A model generated the notes under the pieces. It worked only from the letters and a program-made list of their open reading frames with translations. It had not been told where the DNA came from and searched no databases. DNA of 64,000 bases from Clostridia bacterium UC5.1-1C12 (lineage in GTDB: Bacteria > Bacillota_I > Bacilli_A > Erysipelotrichales > Erysipelotrichaceae), in the NCBI GenBank assembly GCA_001305055.1, contig BBZX01000005.1, positions 124,001-188,000 of the forward strand. Direction: 5' to 3'. Of the stretch, positions 48,279-56,119 are shown in pieces (within the stretch, counting starts at the first letter, position 1; each line of letters starts with the position of its first letter). Position numbers and translations under genes: made by a program.

Positions 48279-48848
48279 GCTGAACACCTCCCTTTGACCG
48301 TTTGCCAAGCAGCACATTCAGCGCACCGATCACACCGCAGATCAGAATAATCAAAATCACATTTACATTCAGGATTGCCGCCGCGATAAATGCCGCAATC
48401 AGAATGATGACCGCTGCAGCCGATGCTCTTTCAATATGTCTGATGTCATCGTTAATACGACATCTGTAATCACCGCCGCAACACCTGCCTGCATGCCTCT
48501 TAACACATACCCAACAATCAGTGAATCTCTGAATGCAGTATAGAATAATGAAATGACTGACAGAATGATCAGCGGCGGCAGCACCGTACCCAGCACAGTG
48601 ATCAAAGCACCCCTGAAGCCATCAAGACGATAGCCGATCAGAATCGAAGCATTAACGGCGATCGCACCTGGTGATGACTGCGCAATCGCTGTCAGATCCA
48701 GCATTTCCTGCTCATCAATCCAACTCAGCTCCTCCACAAATTTCTTACGCATTAACGGTATGATGACAAACCCTCCGCCAAAGGTAAACGCGCTTAGGCT
48801 GAAGGTTGAACTAAATAACTTCCAATAAAACTTTTTATCCTTTTCCAT
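48265..48848 (-). CDS. Chromate transporter family protein, first half (frame break)
   Basis: About 194 residues with LSAFTFGGGFVIIPLMRKKFV and LTAIAQSSPGAIAVNASILIG, the two CHR hallmarks. A frame break near 48430 hides the last 55 residues (ASAAAVIILIAAFIAAAILN, then VIGALNVLLGKRSKGG), whose end overlaps the start of the second half. Divergent from the LysR gene. Confidence 0.87.
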
Positions 48849-48945
48849 CTCTTATCCCTCCTGCCTTTATTCTATGACTTGCCATTTTATAAGTAAAATA
48901 ATATAATGTTATAATTAGTATATGGTTTTTATTATGGAGGTGCTT

Positions 48946-49819
48946 ATGACACTCAGACATCTTAGAATTTTTGTAGCGGTTGTGGATCAAGGAAGCGCGA
49001 CAGCCGCCGCCAATGTGCTTTATCTCGCTCAGCCGGCAGTCAGTTTGGCTATCCGTGAATTAGAAGAATATTATGGCATCAAGCTCTTTGACCGCATCGG
49101 CAATCGTCTTCATCTCACTGAAGCCGGAAAGATTTTCTATTCCTATGCGGCCCATATCATCACAACCTTTGAAGAAATGGAAAACGGCCTGCGCAACTGG
49201 GATGAAATCGGCAGACTGCGGATTGGCTCAAGCATTACGATCGGCAATAAAATGCTGCCCGAGCTGATTCATGACTTTTCATTCGTCTATCCTAAAATAG
49301 ATGTCAAGGTGCTGATTGATAGCTCCGATGTCATTGAAGAAAAGCTGCTGCGCAGTGAACTTGATTTGCGCTGATTGAAGGTGTGACACACTCAATGGAT
49401 CTGATTACCCACAGCTTTGCCGATGATGAATTAGCGGTTGTCTGTTCCAGCCTGCACCCCTTCGCATCAAAAAAGTCATCACCGGCGATGACTTCGTCAA
49501 AGAGAAAATCTTATTAAGAGAGAGAGGCAGCGGTACCCGTGAATTATTTGACAGTGTGATGGAAATCCACGGCTATGCGTGCATCCCGGCCTGGGAAAGC
49601 ACAAGCACCCGTGCCCTGCTCAGCGCTGTGGTTGAAAATCTTGGCATTGCGGTAGTACCTAAACGACTGATTGAGATCGAACGCACCAGTCAGCTGATTG
49701 AATGTATCAGCATTGAAAATATTGAATTTAAACGAAGCTTTAATATTGTCTATCATAAAAATAAATATTTATCTAAAAGTATTAAGGAATTCATGAAATT
49801 ATGCGACAATATTGAGTAA
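48946..49819 (+). CDS. LysR-family regulator (two frame breaks)
   Basis: About 291 residues. N-terminal winged helix: TLRHLRIFVAVVDQGSATAA, LAQPAVSLAIRELEEYYGIKLFDR. The effector domain follows, with GSSITIGNKMLPELIHDF and ENLGIAVVPKRLIEIER. Breaks near 49369 (a G missing from GG) and 49467 restore ELDLALIEGVTHSMD and KKVITGDDF when corrected. The ATG at 48946 follows GGAGG. It is divergent from the chromate-transporter pair and its motif resembles CysB/CysL-type sulfur regulators only in general form. Likely regulator of that pair. Confidence 0.88.
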
Positions 49820-49836
49820 TAAAAGGATCATAATAA

Positions 49837-49860
49837 AAACGCCTTTACGGCGTTTCTTTA
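49837..49860 (+). terminator. Terminator after the LysR gene
   Basis: AAACGCC pairs with GGCGTTT across five bases, followed by CTTTA. Confidence 0.75.
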
Positions 49861-49932
49861 CTATATTATTTTAGATTATTTTGCACATCAAATTTACATC
49901 ATTTTTTTATTAAAAGAATTAAAGCGCCCAGT

Positions 49933-49972
49933 AACAGGCGCTTATTTGAATATTGGCGGAGACGGTGGGATT
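49933..49972. repeat. attL/attR-like 40-bp direct repeat, copy 1
   Basis: Exactly identical to 51630-51669. The right-hand copy is the 3' end of tRNA-Ser plus its flank; this copy keeps 19 bases of tRNA end (49954-49972), then diverges. It also carries a tRNA-type terminator (GCGCC...GGCGC) at 49924-49942. Confidence 0.85.
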
Positions 49973-50458
49973 TGAAAAATTACTTTTTGTGTACACTTAT
50001 AGTATGTTATAATCCCCTTAAATAGGCGTTTATTTCTAAATTCATCGAATGGCAAATAATAGATATTTTTAAATTTAAGGCATGATTTAAGGCATGAAAA
50101 AGAGGACGGCCAATCCTCTTCCCCCAGCTATAAAATGCAGCTTCACCCTTTTTATTTCTCGCTTTTTCTCCTGCTGTATTTTATCCAATTTATTCCTGAC
50201 TTAATTTTAACACATTTATAATTTTTAGCATTACCATAATTTACGAATTTTCGTTAATTTTGAAAAATAAAGAGTTATAGTTAATTAATTACAAATGCCT
50301 AAATCATAAGGTTTGATAGTGATATTATAAAAATTAGTTCAATTTATGGCATAAGCAATATTTATAAAATTAAAAGCTTTAGTAATAAAAATGGTATTTT
50401 ATGGAAATGAAAATGTTTGAATGCTGTAACTTTTAACGATAATTTTATGTGAAGGCAA

Positions 50459-50487
50459 ATAAAAAGCCTTAGCCATCGCTAAGACTT
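50459..50487 (-). terminator. Terminator after the first small element gene
   Basis: On the minus strand CTTAGC pairs with GCTAAG, followed by GCTTTTTATTTG. It overlaps the last codons of the gene. Confidence 0.7.
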
Positions 50488-50680
50488 AATACCAGCTCTT
50501 CTCTCATATTACCAAATTCTCCGCCACATTTTTGCTTATAATCCTCTACCTTATCGCGCCGAACTCTTGTGTTAATCTCTCAAAAACTTTCTTCTGATCA
50601 TGATCGTATTCTTTATCATAAAATTCGTAAAAGTATTGCATACCCCAAAATTCTAATTCATTCAATCTTTTTTTCTGCAA
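50469..50680 (-). CDS. Small element-borne protein, TTG start (frame break)
   Basis: About 70 residues: LQKKRLNELEFWGMQYFYEF, then YDHDQKKVFERLTQEFG and, after a frame break near 50559, KVEDYKQKCGGEFGNMREEL. GGAGGTG stands eight bases before TTG at 50680. Charged and helical. Not recognised; the position in the element and absence of a longer reading are the grounds for calling it. Confidence 0.5.
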
Positions 50681-50734
50681 TTATGACACCTCCGCCATAA
50701 TTATAAACTGATATAGCCAACAAATATGCTGGTA

Positions 50735-50902
50735 TTATTTACCAACTATTAATCCATCATCAACAAGCTGCCTATCAATCTCTTTGCTAAAATCTTCAGC
50801 AATTTTTTCAATCTGCTCTGTTGATGGGCAATTTTTACAAAGTTGATTGATTAACTCCAGTTCGCATTTCTCTATAAAATCTAACATTTTTATTTCATTC
50901 AT
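50735..50902 (-). CDS. Small element-borne protein of 55 residues
   Basis: MNEIKMLDFIEKCELELINQ and CPSTEQIEKIAEDFSKEIDRQ, an acidic helical protein. GAGGGGGAAG precedes the ATG at 50902. Two Cys (CKNC). Not recognised; may be a small regulator or inhibitor of the element. Confidence 0.55.
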   Translation of the reverse strand: MNEIKMLDFIEKCELELINQLCKNCPSTEQIEKIAEDFSKEIDRQLVDDGLIVGK

Positions 50903-50961
50903 AATACTTCCCCCTCGATGGTTCAAGTATAGCATTGCACTTAATAATCATTTGTCAAAAT

Positions 50962-51177
50962 CTACAAGAGCAAAGACTTAACCTCTGCCGGCAAATTAAC
51001 CCAACGCCAGCTGCAGAGCAACATTTCGCGCATATCGTATAAAAATAATTCATTTTGATCATGGTCTTTATAATATTCATATAGATAATTAAAATCGTCA
51101 GGTACAGCTACCATATACATTACCTGCGTCAATCGCTCAAACTTACCCTCTTTTGATAAATCTTTAAAATTCTCCAT
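50962..51177 (-). CDS. Small element-borne protein of 71 residues
   Basis: MENFKDLSKEGKFERLTQVM, then PDDFNYLYEYYKDHDQNELF and REMLLCSWRWVNLP. GGAGGG precedes the ATG. Helical, with many aromatic residues. Not recognised; it lies divergent from the XRE regulator, which is probably its repressor. Confidence 0.6.
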   Translation of the reverse strand: MENFKDLSKEGKFERLTQVMYMVAVPDDFNYLYEYYKDHDQNELFLYDMREMLLCSWRWVNLPAEVKSLLL

Positions 51178-51288
51178 AAGCCCTCCATGAGTAGTTAGTT
51201 ATTCTTACTTTATATTCTCTTTTATTATCTCTATTTTGTCAACCATACTAATTGTACAATTTAGTTACTAATAGTGGAGGTTGAAGAT

Positions 51289-51531
51289 ATGAATGACTTT
51301 TTCAATGTGAAATACGGATCAATAAAAATTAAGCTGAACGATATTGTAAAAGAAAAAGGCATCAGTAATCGTCAGCTTGCGTTTGCTGCTCAGATGCAGC
51401 GCTCACAATTAAAAGCATATTTAGATAACAACGTAACAAGATTTGATGCAGACGTCTTGGCTAGATTATGCACAGTGCTTGATTGCCAAATTAGCGACAT
51501 ACTAGAATTCATACCACCAGAAGATAAATAA
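51289..51531 (+). CDS. XRE-family (Cro/C1-type) regulator of the element
   Basis: 80 residues. A helix-turn-helix of the HTH_26 kind: IKLNDIVKEKGISNRQLAFAA, then MQRSQLKAYLDNNVTRFDAD and LARLCTVLDCQISDILEF. The ATG at 51289 follows GGAGGTTG. It is divergent from the three small genes and resembles a phage repressor. It is followed by a terminator. Confidence 0.8.
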   Translation: MNDFFNVKYGSIKIKLNDIVKEKGISNRQLAFAAQMQRSQLKAYLDNNVTRFDADVLARLCTVLDCQISDILEFIPPEDK

Positions 51532-51532
51532 A

Positions 51533-51570
51533 AACACTCACCCTCGATTAAGAGAGTGAGTGTTTTTATA
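51533..51570 (+). terminator. Terminator after the XRE gene
   Basis: AAAACACTCAC pairs with GTGAGTGTTTT, followed by TATAAT. Confidence 0.8.
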
Positions 51571-51612
51571 ATAAAATTTAAGGCATAAATAAGGCATAAT
51601 TTGTATTAGTAT

Positions 51613-51640
51613 AATAAAAAACGCCCATAAACAGGCGCTT
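51613..51640 (-). terminator. Terminator of tRNA-Ser
   Basis: On the minus strand AAGCGCCTG...GGGCGTT folds and is followed by TTTTATTATA. Confidence 0.75.
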
Positions 51641-51669
51641 ATTTGAATATTGGCGGAGACGGTGGGATT
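51630..51669. repeat. attL/attR-like 40-bp direct repeat, copy 2
   Basis: Identical to 49933-49972. It spans the last 19 bases of tRNA-Ser and the start of its 3' flank. Confidence 0.85.
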
Positions 51670-51740
51670 CGAACCCACGGACGGGGAAACCGTCAAACGA
51701 TTTCGAGTCGTTCTCGTTATAACCACTTCGATACGTCTCC
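51651..51740 (-). tRNA. tRNA-Ser (anticodon CGA)
   Basis: On the minus strand the acceptor stem GGAGACG pairs with CGTCTCC, the anticodon arm AACGA-CTCGAAA-TCGTT gives anticodon CGA, a long variable arm (GACGGTTTCCCCGTC) marks serine, the T arm has GGGTTCGAATCCC, and GCCA is encoded. Its 3' end is the integration site of the 1.7-kb element. Confidence 0.95.
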
Positions 51741-51755
51741 AAGATGAATCCTGAA

Positions 51756-52148
51756 TTATTTCAGGATTTTCACAAGCTCATCAAGATCCTGCTTTTCAGA
51801 TTCATTGAATTGAATCACAACAGCATCATTTTCACTATAACGCGGGATGATGTGAAAATGCAGATGGTTCACCGTCTGACCGGCAGCCTCATGTGTATTA
51901 TTCAGCACATTGACACCCTGAGCATTTAATCTTTCACTGATCCGCACTGCCAGCATTTTTACCACCTGTATCAGATGCGCTAAGGTTTCATCATCACATT
52001 CAAGCAGATTATCATAATGCTTTTTAGGAACTACCAGCGTATGTCCCTTTGTCACCTGGCTCAAATCAAGGAAAGCCATGACCTGATCATCTTCATAGAT
52101 ACATGAAGAAGGAATTTCTTTATTTACAATACTGCAGAAGATGCACAT
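51756..52148 (-). CDS. HIT-family hydrolase
   Basis: 130 residues. The start CIFCSIVNKEIPS (zinc-type CxxC), then TKGHTLVVPKKHYDNLLE, and the catalytic HLHFHIIPRY are standard for the Hint/HIT group that hydrolyses adenosine-containing phosphoramidates or dinucleotides. Complete in length. Alone between tRNA-Ser and the rubrerythrin gene. Confidence 0.92.
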   Translation of the reverse strand: MCIFCSIVNKEIPSSCIYEDDQVMAFLDLSQVTKGHTLVVPKKHYDNLLECDDETLAHLIQVVKMLAVRISERLNAQGVNVLNNTHEAAGQTVNHLHFHIIPRYSENDAVVIQFNESEKQDLDELVKILK

Positions 52149-52344
52149 AACGATATCCTCCCTAAAATTTGACTCTTATAGTTTATCACTTTTTTAGTTT
52201 TTTGAACAGTATTAAACGAACCTGAGTAAGTAATTTTGACTTGTTATTTGCGATAAATTTTTTTAATTTTCTATGAGCAAACTACTATTCAGTCAATCAA
52301 AAATACGTTATACTAAACCCGTAAATAGAAAGAGGTAAGAAATT

Positions 52345-52893
52345 ATGGCTAAATTCGTATGTCAAGTATGTGGTTATGTTTATGAAGGAGATGCGGCTCC
52401 AGAGTTCTGTCCATTATGCAAGGCGCCTGCTTCTAAGTTCACAAAGCAGGAAGAAGGCGAAATGGCTTGGGCTGATCAGCATGTTGTAGGTGTTGCCCAG
52501 GGAGTTTCTGAAGATATCCTGAAAGATCTCAGAATGAACTTTGAAGGTGAATGCTCTGAAGTAGGTATGTATCTTGCAATGGCTCGTGTCGCTCATCGTG
52601 AAGGTTATCCTGAAATTGGTATGTATTATGAAAAAGCGGCTTGGGAAGAAGCTGAACATGCTGCAAAGTTTGCTGAATTATTAGGTGAAGTTGTTACCGA
52701 TTCAACAAAGAAAAACCTTGAGCTGCGTGTGGCTGCTGAAAATGGCGCATGTGCCGGTAAAAAAGATCTGGCTACACGTGCTAAACAGGCAAATCTTGAT
52801 GCAATTCATGATACTGTTCATGAAATGGCTAAAGATGAAGCTAGACATGGCTGCGCATTTGCCGGCTTATTGAAACGTTACTTCGGTGAATAA
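52345..52893 (+). CDS. Reverse rubrerythrin (rubredoxin-ferritin-like)
   Basis: 182 residues. The rubredoxin domain stands at the N-terminus ([22 protein letters not shown], two CxxC), and the diiron ferritin-like domain follows with [36 protein letters not shown] and [14 protein letters not shown]. This inverted order defines reverse rubrerythrin, an oxygen and peroxide reductase of anaerobes. It helps to protect the cell from oxygen. Upstream a TATACT box is seen near 52309, with no sure PerR site. Confidence 0.92.
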   Translation: MAKFVCQVCGYVYEGDAAPEFCPLCKAPASKFTKQEEGEMAWADQHVVGVAQGVSEDILKDLRMNFEGECSEVGMYLAMARVAHREGYPEIGMYYEKAAWEEAEHAAKFAELLGEVVTDSTKKNLELRVAAENGACAGKKDLATRAKQANLDAIHDTVHEMAKDEARHGCAFAGLLKRYFGE

Positions 52894-52917
52894 TTAATTA
52901 TTATAATAGGACTTATA

Positions 52918-52948
52918 AAAACAGGTACAGATGTATCTGTTTTTATTT
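52918..52948 (+). terminator. Terminator after reverse rubrerythrin
   Basis: AACAG...TAC pairs with GTA...CTGTT and is followed by TTTATTTTG. Confidence 0.7.
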
Positions 52949-53638
52949 TGCGGTTGGTTGGATAAATTCGGTGATAATTGCAGCACTTTGAGCCTGCTGT
53001 TCTTCAGCGCTGATGCTCGCTTCACCATCGCCTGCCTGAATTCCGTAACAGCCAAACTGCGCGTGATTGCCGCCCTCTATGACAGTGATAGTGCCGCTTG
53101 TCAGCTGATTGCGGTTCAGCACACCATCTTCACTGCCGTAAATCACTAAGGCTTGCGCGTCGGGAAGATCGCCGTAAACATACGCACCCAACAAAATTAC
53201 CCCTTCGATTTTATCCATGTGCTTAGCCGCATAAGCGCTTGCCATCGCACCGCCCAAGGAATGACCGGCCATATACCAATGCTTGATCTGTGACAGCTCA
53301 GCCAAGACATCATCAGCCGCGTTTGGATTCAAAAACGCCAGATGCAGCGGCATTTTAATTAAGACACAGGTGATCCCCGCCTGCTGAAGCCTGCTTAAAA
53401 GCGGAAGATAAGCAGTTTCCTCTACCTTAGCACCCGGATAAAAGATAAGACCTGCCGCCGAATCCGCCGCTAACACCGTATACTCATCATAAACCTCAAT
53501 ATGATCCGCCATACTGAAAACAGATACCACCTGCTCCTGCGCATGATAATAATCTTTCGTGTAGAAATAAAAAGCACTGCTCAAAAGCACCGGCAAAGCA
53601 AGAACTGTACCGGCTGCCCGTTTAACCCATCGTATCAT
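52943..53638 (-). CDS. Membrane-anchored alpha/beta hydrolase
   Basis: 231 residues. An N-terminal helix (AAGTVLALPVLLSSAFYFY) anchors it, then an alpha/beta hydrolase with nucleophile elbow WYMAGHSLGGAMASAY, an acidic residue in YGSEDGVLN and the His in EGGNHAQFGCYG. The order fits the dienelactone-hydrolase-like Abhydrolase_5 group. Substrate unknown. Confidence 0.82.
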   Translation of the reverse strand: MIRWVKRAAGTVLALPVLLSSAFYFYTKDYYHAQEQVVSVFSMADHIEVYDEYTVLAADSAAGLIFYPGAKVEETAYLPLLSRLQQAGITCVLIKMPLHLAFLNPNAADDVLAELSQIKHWYMAGHSLGGAMASAYAAKHMDKIEGVILLGAYVYGDLPDAQALVIYGSEDGVLNRNQLTSGTITVIEGGNHAQFGCYGIQAGDGEASISAEEQQAQSAAIITEFIQPTAK

Positions 53639-53714
53639 TCTATCTTCCTTCCTTTATGCACTATTATTGCATGGTTTACCAATTCATTCAAAAGGTATTT
53701 GATTATGTGCTTAA

Positions 53715-53740
53715 ATGCCTCCCGAATAACCGGAAGGCAA
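53715..53740 (-). terminator. Terminator of the jelly-roll-type gene
   Basis: On the minus strand TGCCTTCCGG pairs with CGGGAGGCA, followed by TTTAAG. Confidence 0.6.
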
Positions 53741-53743
53741 ATT

Positions 53744-54235
53744 TTACAGATCGGCGAGTTTTTCGGCTAACAGCTCCGACATTTTAGCGCCAACCATTAA
53801 AAGTCCCGCTTTCTTTGTATGCAGGATGAGCTGAAGATGAGCGTCTGCGTTTAATGGATAATAGGTACGGCGGCTAAACATCATCGGTGTATTCGCGCTA
53901 AGCTGCTGCACCGACATTGAATTCAGCAGCAAACTGCCATCTGCATAGACTGATACCCTGCACTCCATATCCTCGCCAGCCGCTAAGCAAAGCGTATAAT
54001 CAAGCGCATAAATTCCTGCTTCTTTGATGATCAGCGTTCCCGGCATCAAGCTGAAGCCGCTTTTCGGATCATAAACACCGGATTCAAAACCAATGCTGTG
54101 ATGTGAGGGTGACTGCCCGTCAAAGTATAGTGCCTGTTCTTCATTCTCTTCAGCAAACTGAAGCAAATAAGCAGGATGATTAAACATACCTCCATATACC
54201 GTTATAGGAAATCCCCGGCAATTGTGTATTTTCAT
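53744..54235 (-). CDS. C1q/TNF-like beta-sandwich protein
   Basis: 163 residues. The pattern GTLIIKEAGIYALDYTLCLA, then CRVSVYADGSLLLNSMS and YYPLNADAHLQLILHTKKAG resembles the C-terminal jelly-roll of BclA/C1q-type proteins that coat exosporia or surfaces. No signal peptide or collagen part is visible. A short start at MFNHPAYL is possible. A link to the spore surface is plausible only because the genome has sporulation genes. Confidence 0.5.
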   Translation of the reverse strand: MKIHNCRGFPITVYGGMFNHPAYLLQFAEENEEQALYFDGQSPSHHSIGFESGVYDPKSGFSLMPGTLIIKEAGIYALDYTLCLAAGEDMECRVSVYADGSLLLNSMSVQQLSANTPMMFSRRTYYPLNADAHLQLILHTKKAGLLMVGAKMSELLAEKLADL

Positions 54236-54375
54236 TTATAGTCCACCTTTCCGAAACATTTTTGTTTCTGCGCTATTTTATGCACACAGCATCAACCCAA
54301 GGCATGACAACAACCCGATTCTAAACCTTAATGGTTGATAAGTGTTATAATAAAGGCATTGAAAGGATAAATCTT

Positions 54376-54795
54376 ATGCTTTATCACTTAACCAATCAAC
54401 TGCATGAAATTGATGCAAATTAAATTGAACCGAATACCCAATTGATTGCCTGTTTTACCCATCAGCTGGCATTAAATGTCAAACTGTTGATTGATCTTTC
54501 TACCCTCATCGCCCAGCCGCTTTCAGTATTCCGGATACCGCGTTCCATAAAAAGAAGCAGTTTCTTTTAGGCATCTGGAATGAAATTATGAAAGTCCTGA
54601 CGGTGATTACCGCCATCTTTATGCCGTTAACCTTAATTGCTGGCCAGTATGGCATGAATTTCATAAACATGTCAGAGCTTACTTGGCAGTATGGATATCC
54701 GATGATTATTGCAGCATCCGGATCATTCTTTTCTGTATCCGGCTGTTTAAGAAAAAGCGATTCTTATAAGATGCTGCTTACAAACGCTGATTTAA
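54376..54795 (+). pseudogene. Decayed CorA-type magnesium transporter
   Basis: An N-terminal MLYHLTNQLHEIDAN followed by a stop, then scraps in other frames, then an intact C-terminal part [45 protein letters not shown] with the GMN motif of CorA. Most of the soluble domain is missing and stops lie in all frames, so it is dead. A plus-strand terminator (CGCTGA...TCAGCG) at 54785-54812 follows. Confidence 0.75.
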
Positions 54796-54821
54796 CATTC
54801 AGCGCTTTTTCATATTCAGGC

Positions 54822-54944
54822 AAAAAAATCCGGCTTTTAACCGGATTCGCTGTTTATAGGGTGTCTGTCCCATGGGGAGGGACAGACTTCATGTTCTAAA
54901 CCCCTAAAGAACATGAATGGGTGGGGAATGAGCTATTAAGCTCA
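54822..54944 (-). ncRNA. Putative C-rich small RNA, family member A
   Basis: Unassigned. A minus-strand unit with promoter, compact stems and terminator but no open frame. In RNA order: a stem GAGC-UUAAUA-GCUC, then a single-stranded UUCCCCACCCAU, a hairpin CAUGUUCU/AGAACAUG with loop UUAGGGGUUU, a hairpin GUCUGUCCC/GGGACAGAC with loop UCCCCAU, and an intrinsic terminator AAUCCGG/CCGGAUU followed by UUUUUU. The GGGG loop can pair with either CCCC. It shares UUCCCC(C)ACCCAU with unit B at 59562-59691. UCCC motifs in Gram-positive small RNAs usually pair with Shine-Dalgarno sites. Confidence 0.65.
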
Positions 54945-54950
54945 GTTACT

Positions 54951-54979
54951 ATTATAGCATCATCGTTCTAAATTGGCTA
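54951..54979 (-). promoter_or_regulatory. Promoter of small RNA A
   Basis: TAGCCA (54979-54974), 17 bases, TATAAT (54956-54951) on the minus strand. Confidence 0.6.
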
Positions 54980-55066
54980 GTATAATTTAACTGATATTTT
55001 ATTTTTTTATTAATTTTACCTAATAGTGATAATGGCCGCTAAAATCACAAACAGCACTCTGCAATC

Positions 55067-56110
55067 TTATAAATCATCAACCAAAGCGCCCGATTTCGCA
55101 TATGCCGTTGATTTAGCTTCAAAGAAATCGGTTTTAATCATATTCGCATTAGCATATTGAGATACCCATGCCATAGAAGCCGGTTCACTGTCATAGCCGT
55201 CATAAAGCTTGCCAAAGCCCAGCCCCAGACTGCGCAGATTCCCCAGATAATATATATATTCCTCAATCATTTTCAAAGACAGACCTTCAATCTTATCACC
55301 AAGCACATAAGCACCCCAGCGAATTTCTTCCTCAACCCCCTGAACCAGCATCGCCTTATAAATCGCTGTATATTCATCGGTAAACAGCTGCGGTTCTTCT
55401 TTTTTCAGTTCCAGCAGAATCGAACGAAACAGCCATAAGTGAGTGTTTTCATCACGGTTGATATATCGAATCTCTTGAGCTGATCCCGGCATCTTGCCAT
55501 TTCGGCCAAGATTATAGAAAAACATAAAGCCTGAGTAGAAATAAATGCCTTCCAGAATATAATTGGCAATCAGTGTTTTCACTAACTGGAAGCTGGTCTT
55601 TTTCTCCTGAAATTCATTATACAAATCACCGATAAAATGATTGCGGGCTAAAAGGATCGGATCATCCTTCCATTGATACAAAATTGAATCACGTTCGGCC
55701 GGTGAACAGATAGTATCCAGCATATAGCTATAGCTTTGCGAATGCACCGCTTCCTGAAAGGCCTGAATCGTCAGGCAGAGATTTACCTCACTGGCTGTAA
55801 TATATTCAGAAACACAAGGCAGATTGGCAGTCTGAATACTGTCAAGGAAGATCAAAAAGGAAAGAATCTTATCATAAGCCGTTCGTTCCTCATTGCTTAA
55901 ACGATGATAATCCTTCACATCCTGACTTAAATTAATTTCTTCAGGTATCCAGAAATTATTCATCGCTTGGCGGTACCAGTCTGATACCCATTGATATTTC
56001 ATATTATTAAAATCATTCAGATTGGTCGTATTGCCGTTAATCATCCGTTTCTTTAAAACATCAGTATCACCGAATTCATTAAACAACGCTTTCTTATTTA
56101 CAGTTTCCAT
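55067..56110 (-). CDS. nrdB: Class I ribonucleotide reductase beta subunit
   Basis: About 347 residues. The metal ligands and radical Tyr are visible: SFLIFLDSIQTAN (Asp), AFQEAVHSQSYSY (Glu, His and Tyr), EGIYFYSGFMFF (Glu) and YINRDENTHLWLF (Glu, His). It makes the radical that starts reduction of ribonucleotides. AGGAGG lies just before the ATG at 56110. It follows nrdA by 10 bases. Confidence 0.95.
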   Translation of the reverse strand: METVNKKALFNEFGDTDVLKKRMINGNTTNLNDFNNMKYQWVSDWYRQAMNNFWIPEEINLSQDVKDYHRLSNEERTAYDKILSFLIFLDSIQTANLPCVSEYITASEVNLCLTIQAFQEAVHSQSYSYMLDTICSPAERDSILYQWKDDPILLARNHFIGDLYNEFQEKKTSFQLVKTLIANYILEGIYFYSGFMFFYNLGRNGKMPGSAQEIRYINRDENTHLWLFRSILLELKKEEPQLFTDEYTAIYKAMLVQGVEEEIRWGAYVLGDKIEGLSLKMIEEYIYYLGNLRSLGLGFGKLYDGYDSEPASMAWVSQYANANMIKTDFFEAKSTAYAKSGALVDDL

Positions 56111-56119
56111 CATGTCCTC

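Larger units (their letters stand above)
49933..51669. mobile_element. 1.7-kb integrated element at tRNA-Ser
   Basis: Bounded by exact 40-bp repeats that contain the 3' end of a tRNA gene, the usual result of site-specific integration by a tyrosine recombinase. It carries three short minus-strand genes and one plus-strand XRE regulator, all A+T-rich, and no integrase or replication gene. Both ends have an inner AAATTTAAGGCAT sequence followed by a second AAGGCAT. It is either a remnant of a larger phage or conjugative element, or a small satellite that relies on a helper's integrase. The stretch 49973-50458 holds no convincing gene: a TATAAT near 50020, the repeats and a short hairpin GAGGA...TCCTC near 50105 are all that I see. 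Confidence 0.7.

Noticed and set aside
50100..50200. A third copy of the C-rich small RNA at a CTTCCCCCAGC stretch
   Set aside because: It lacks the ACCCAU half of the motif, a matching stem and a clear terminator.
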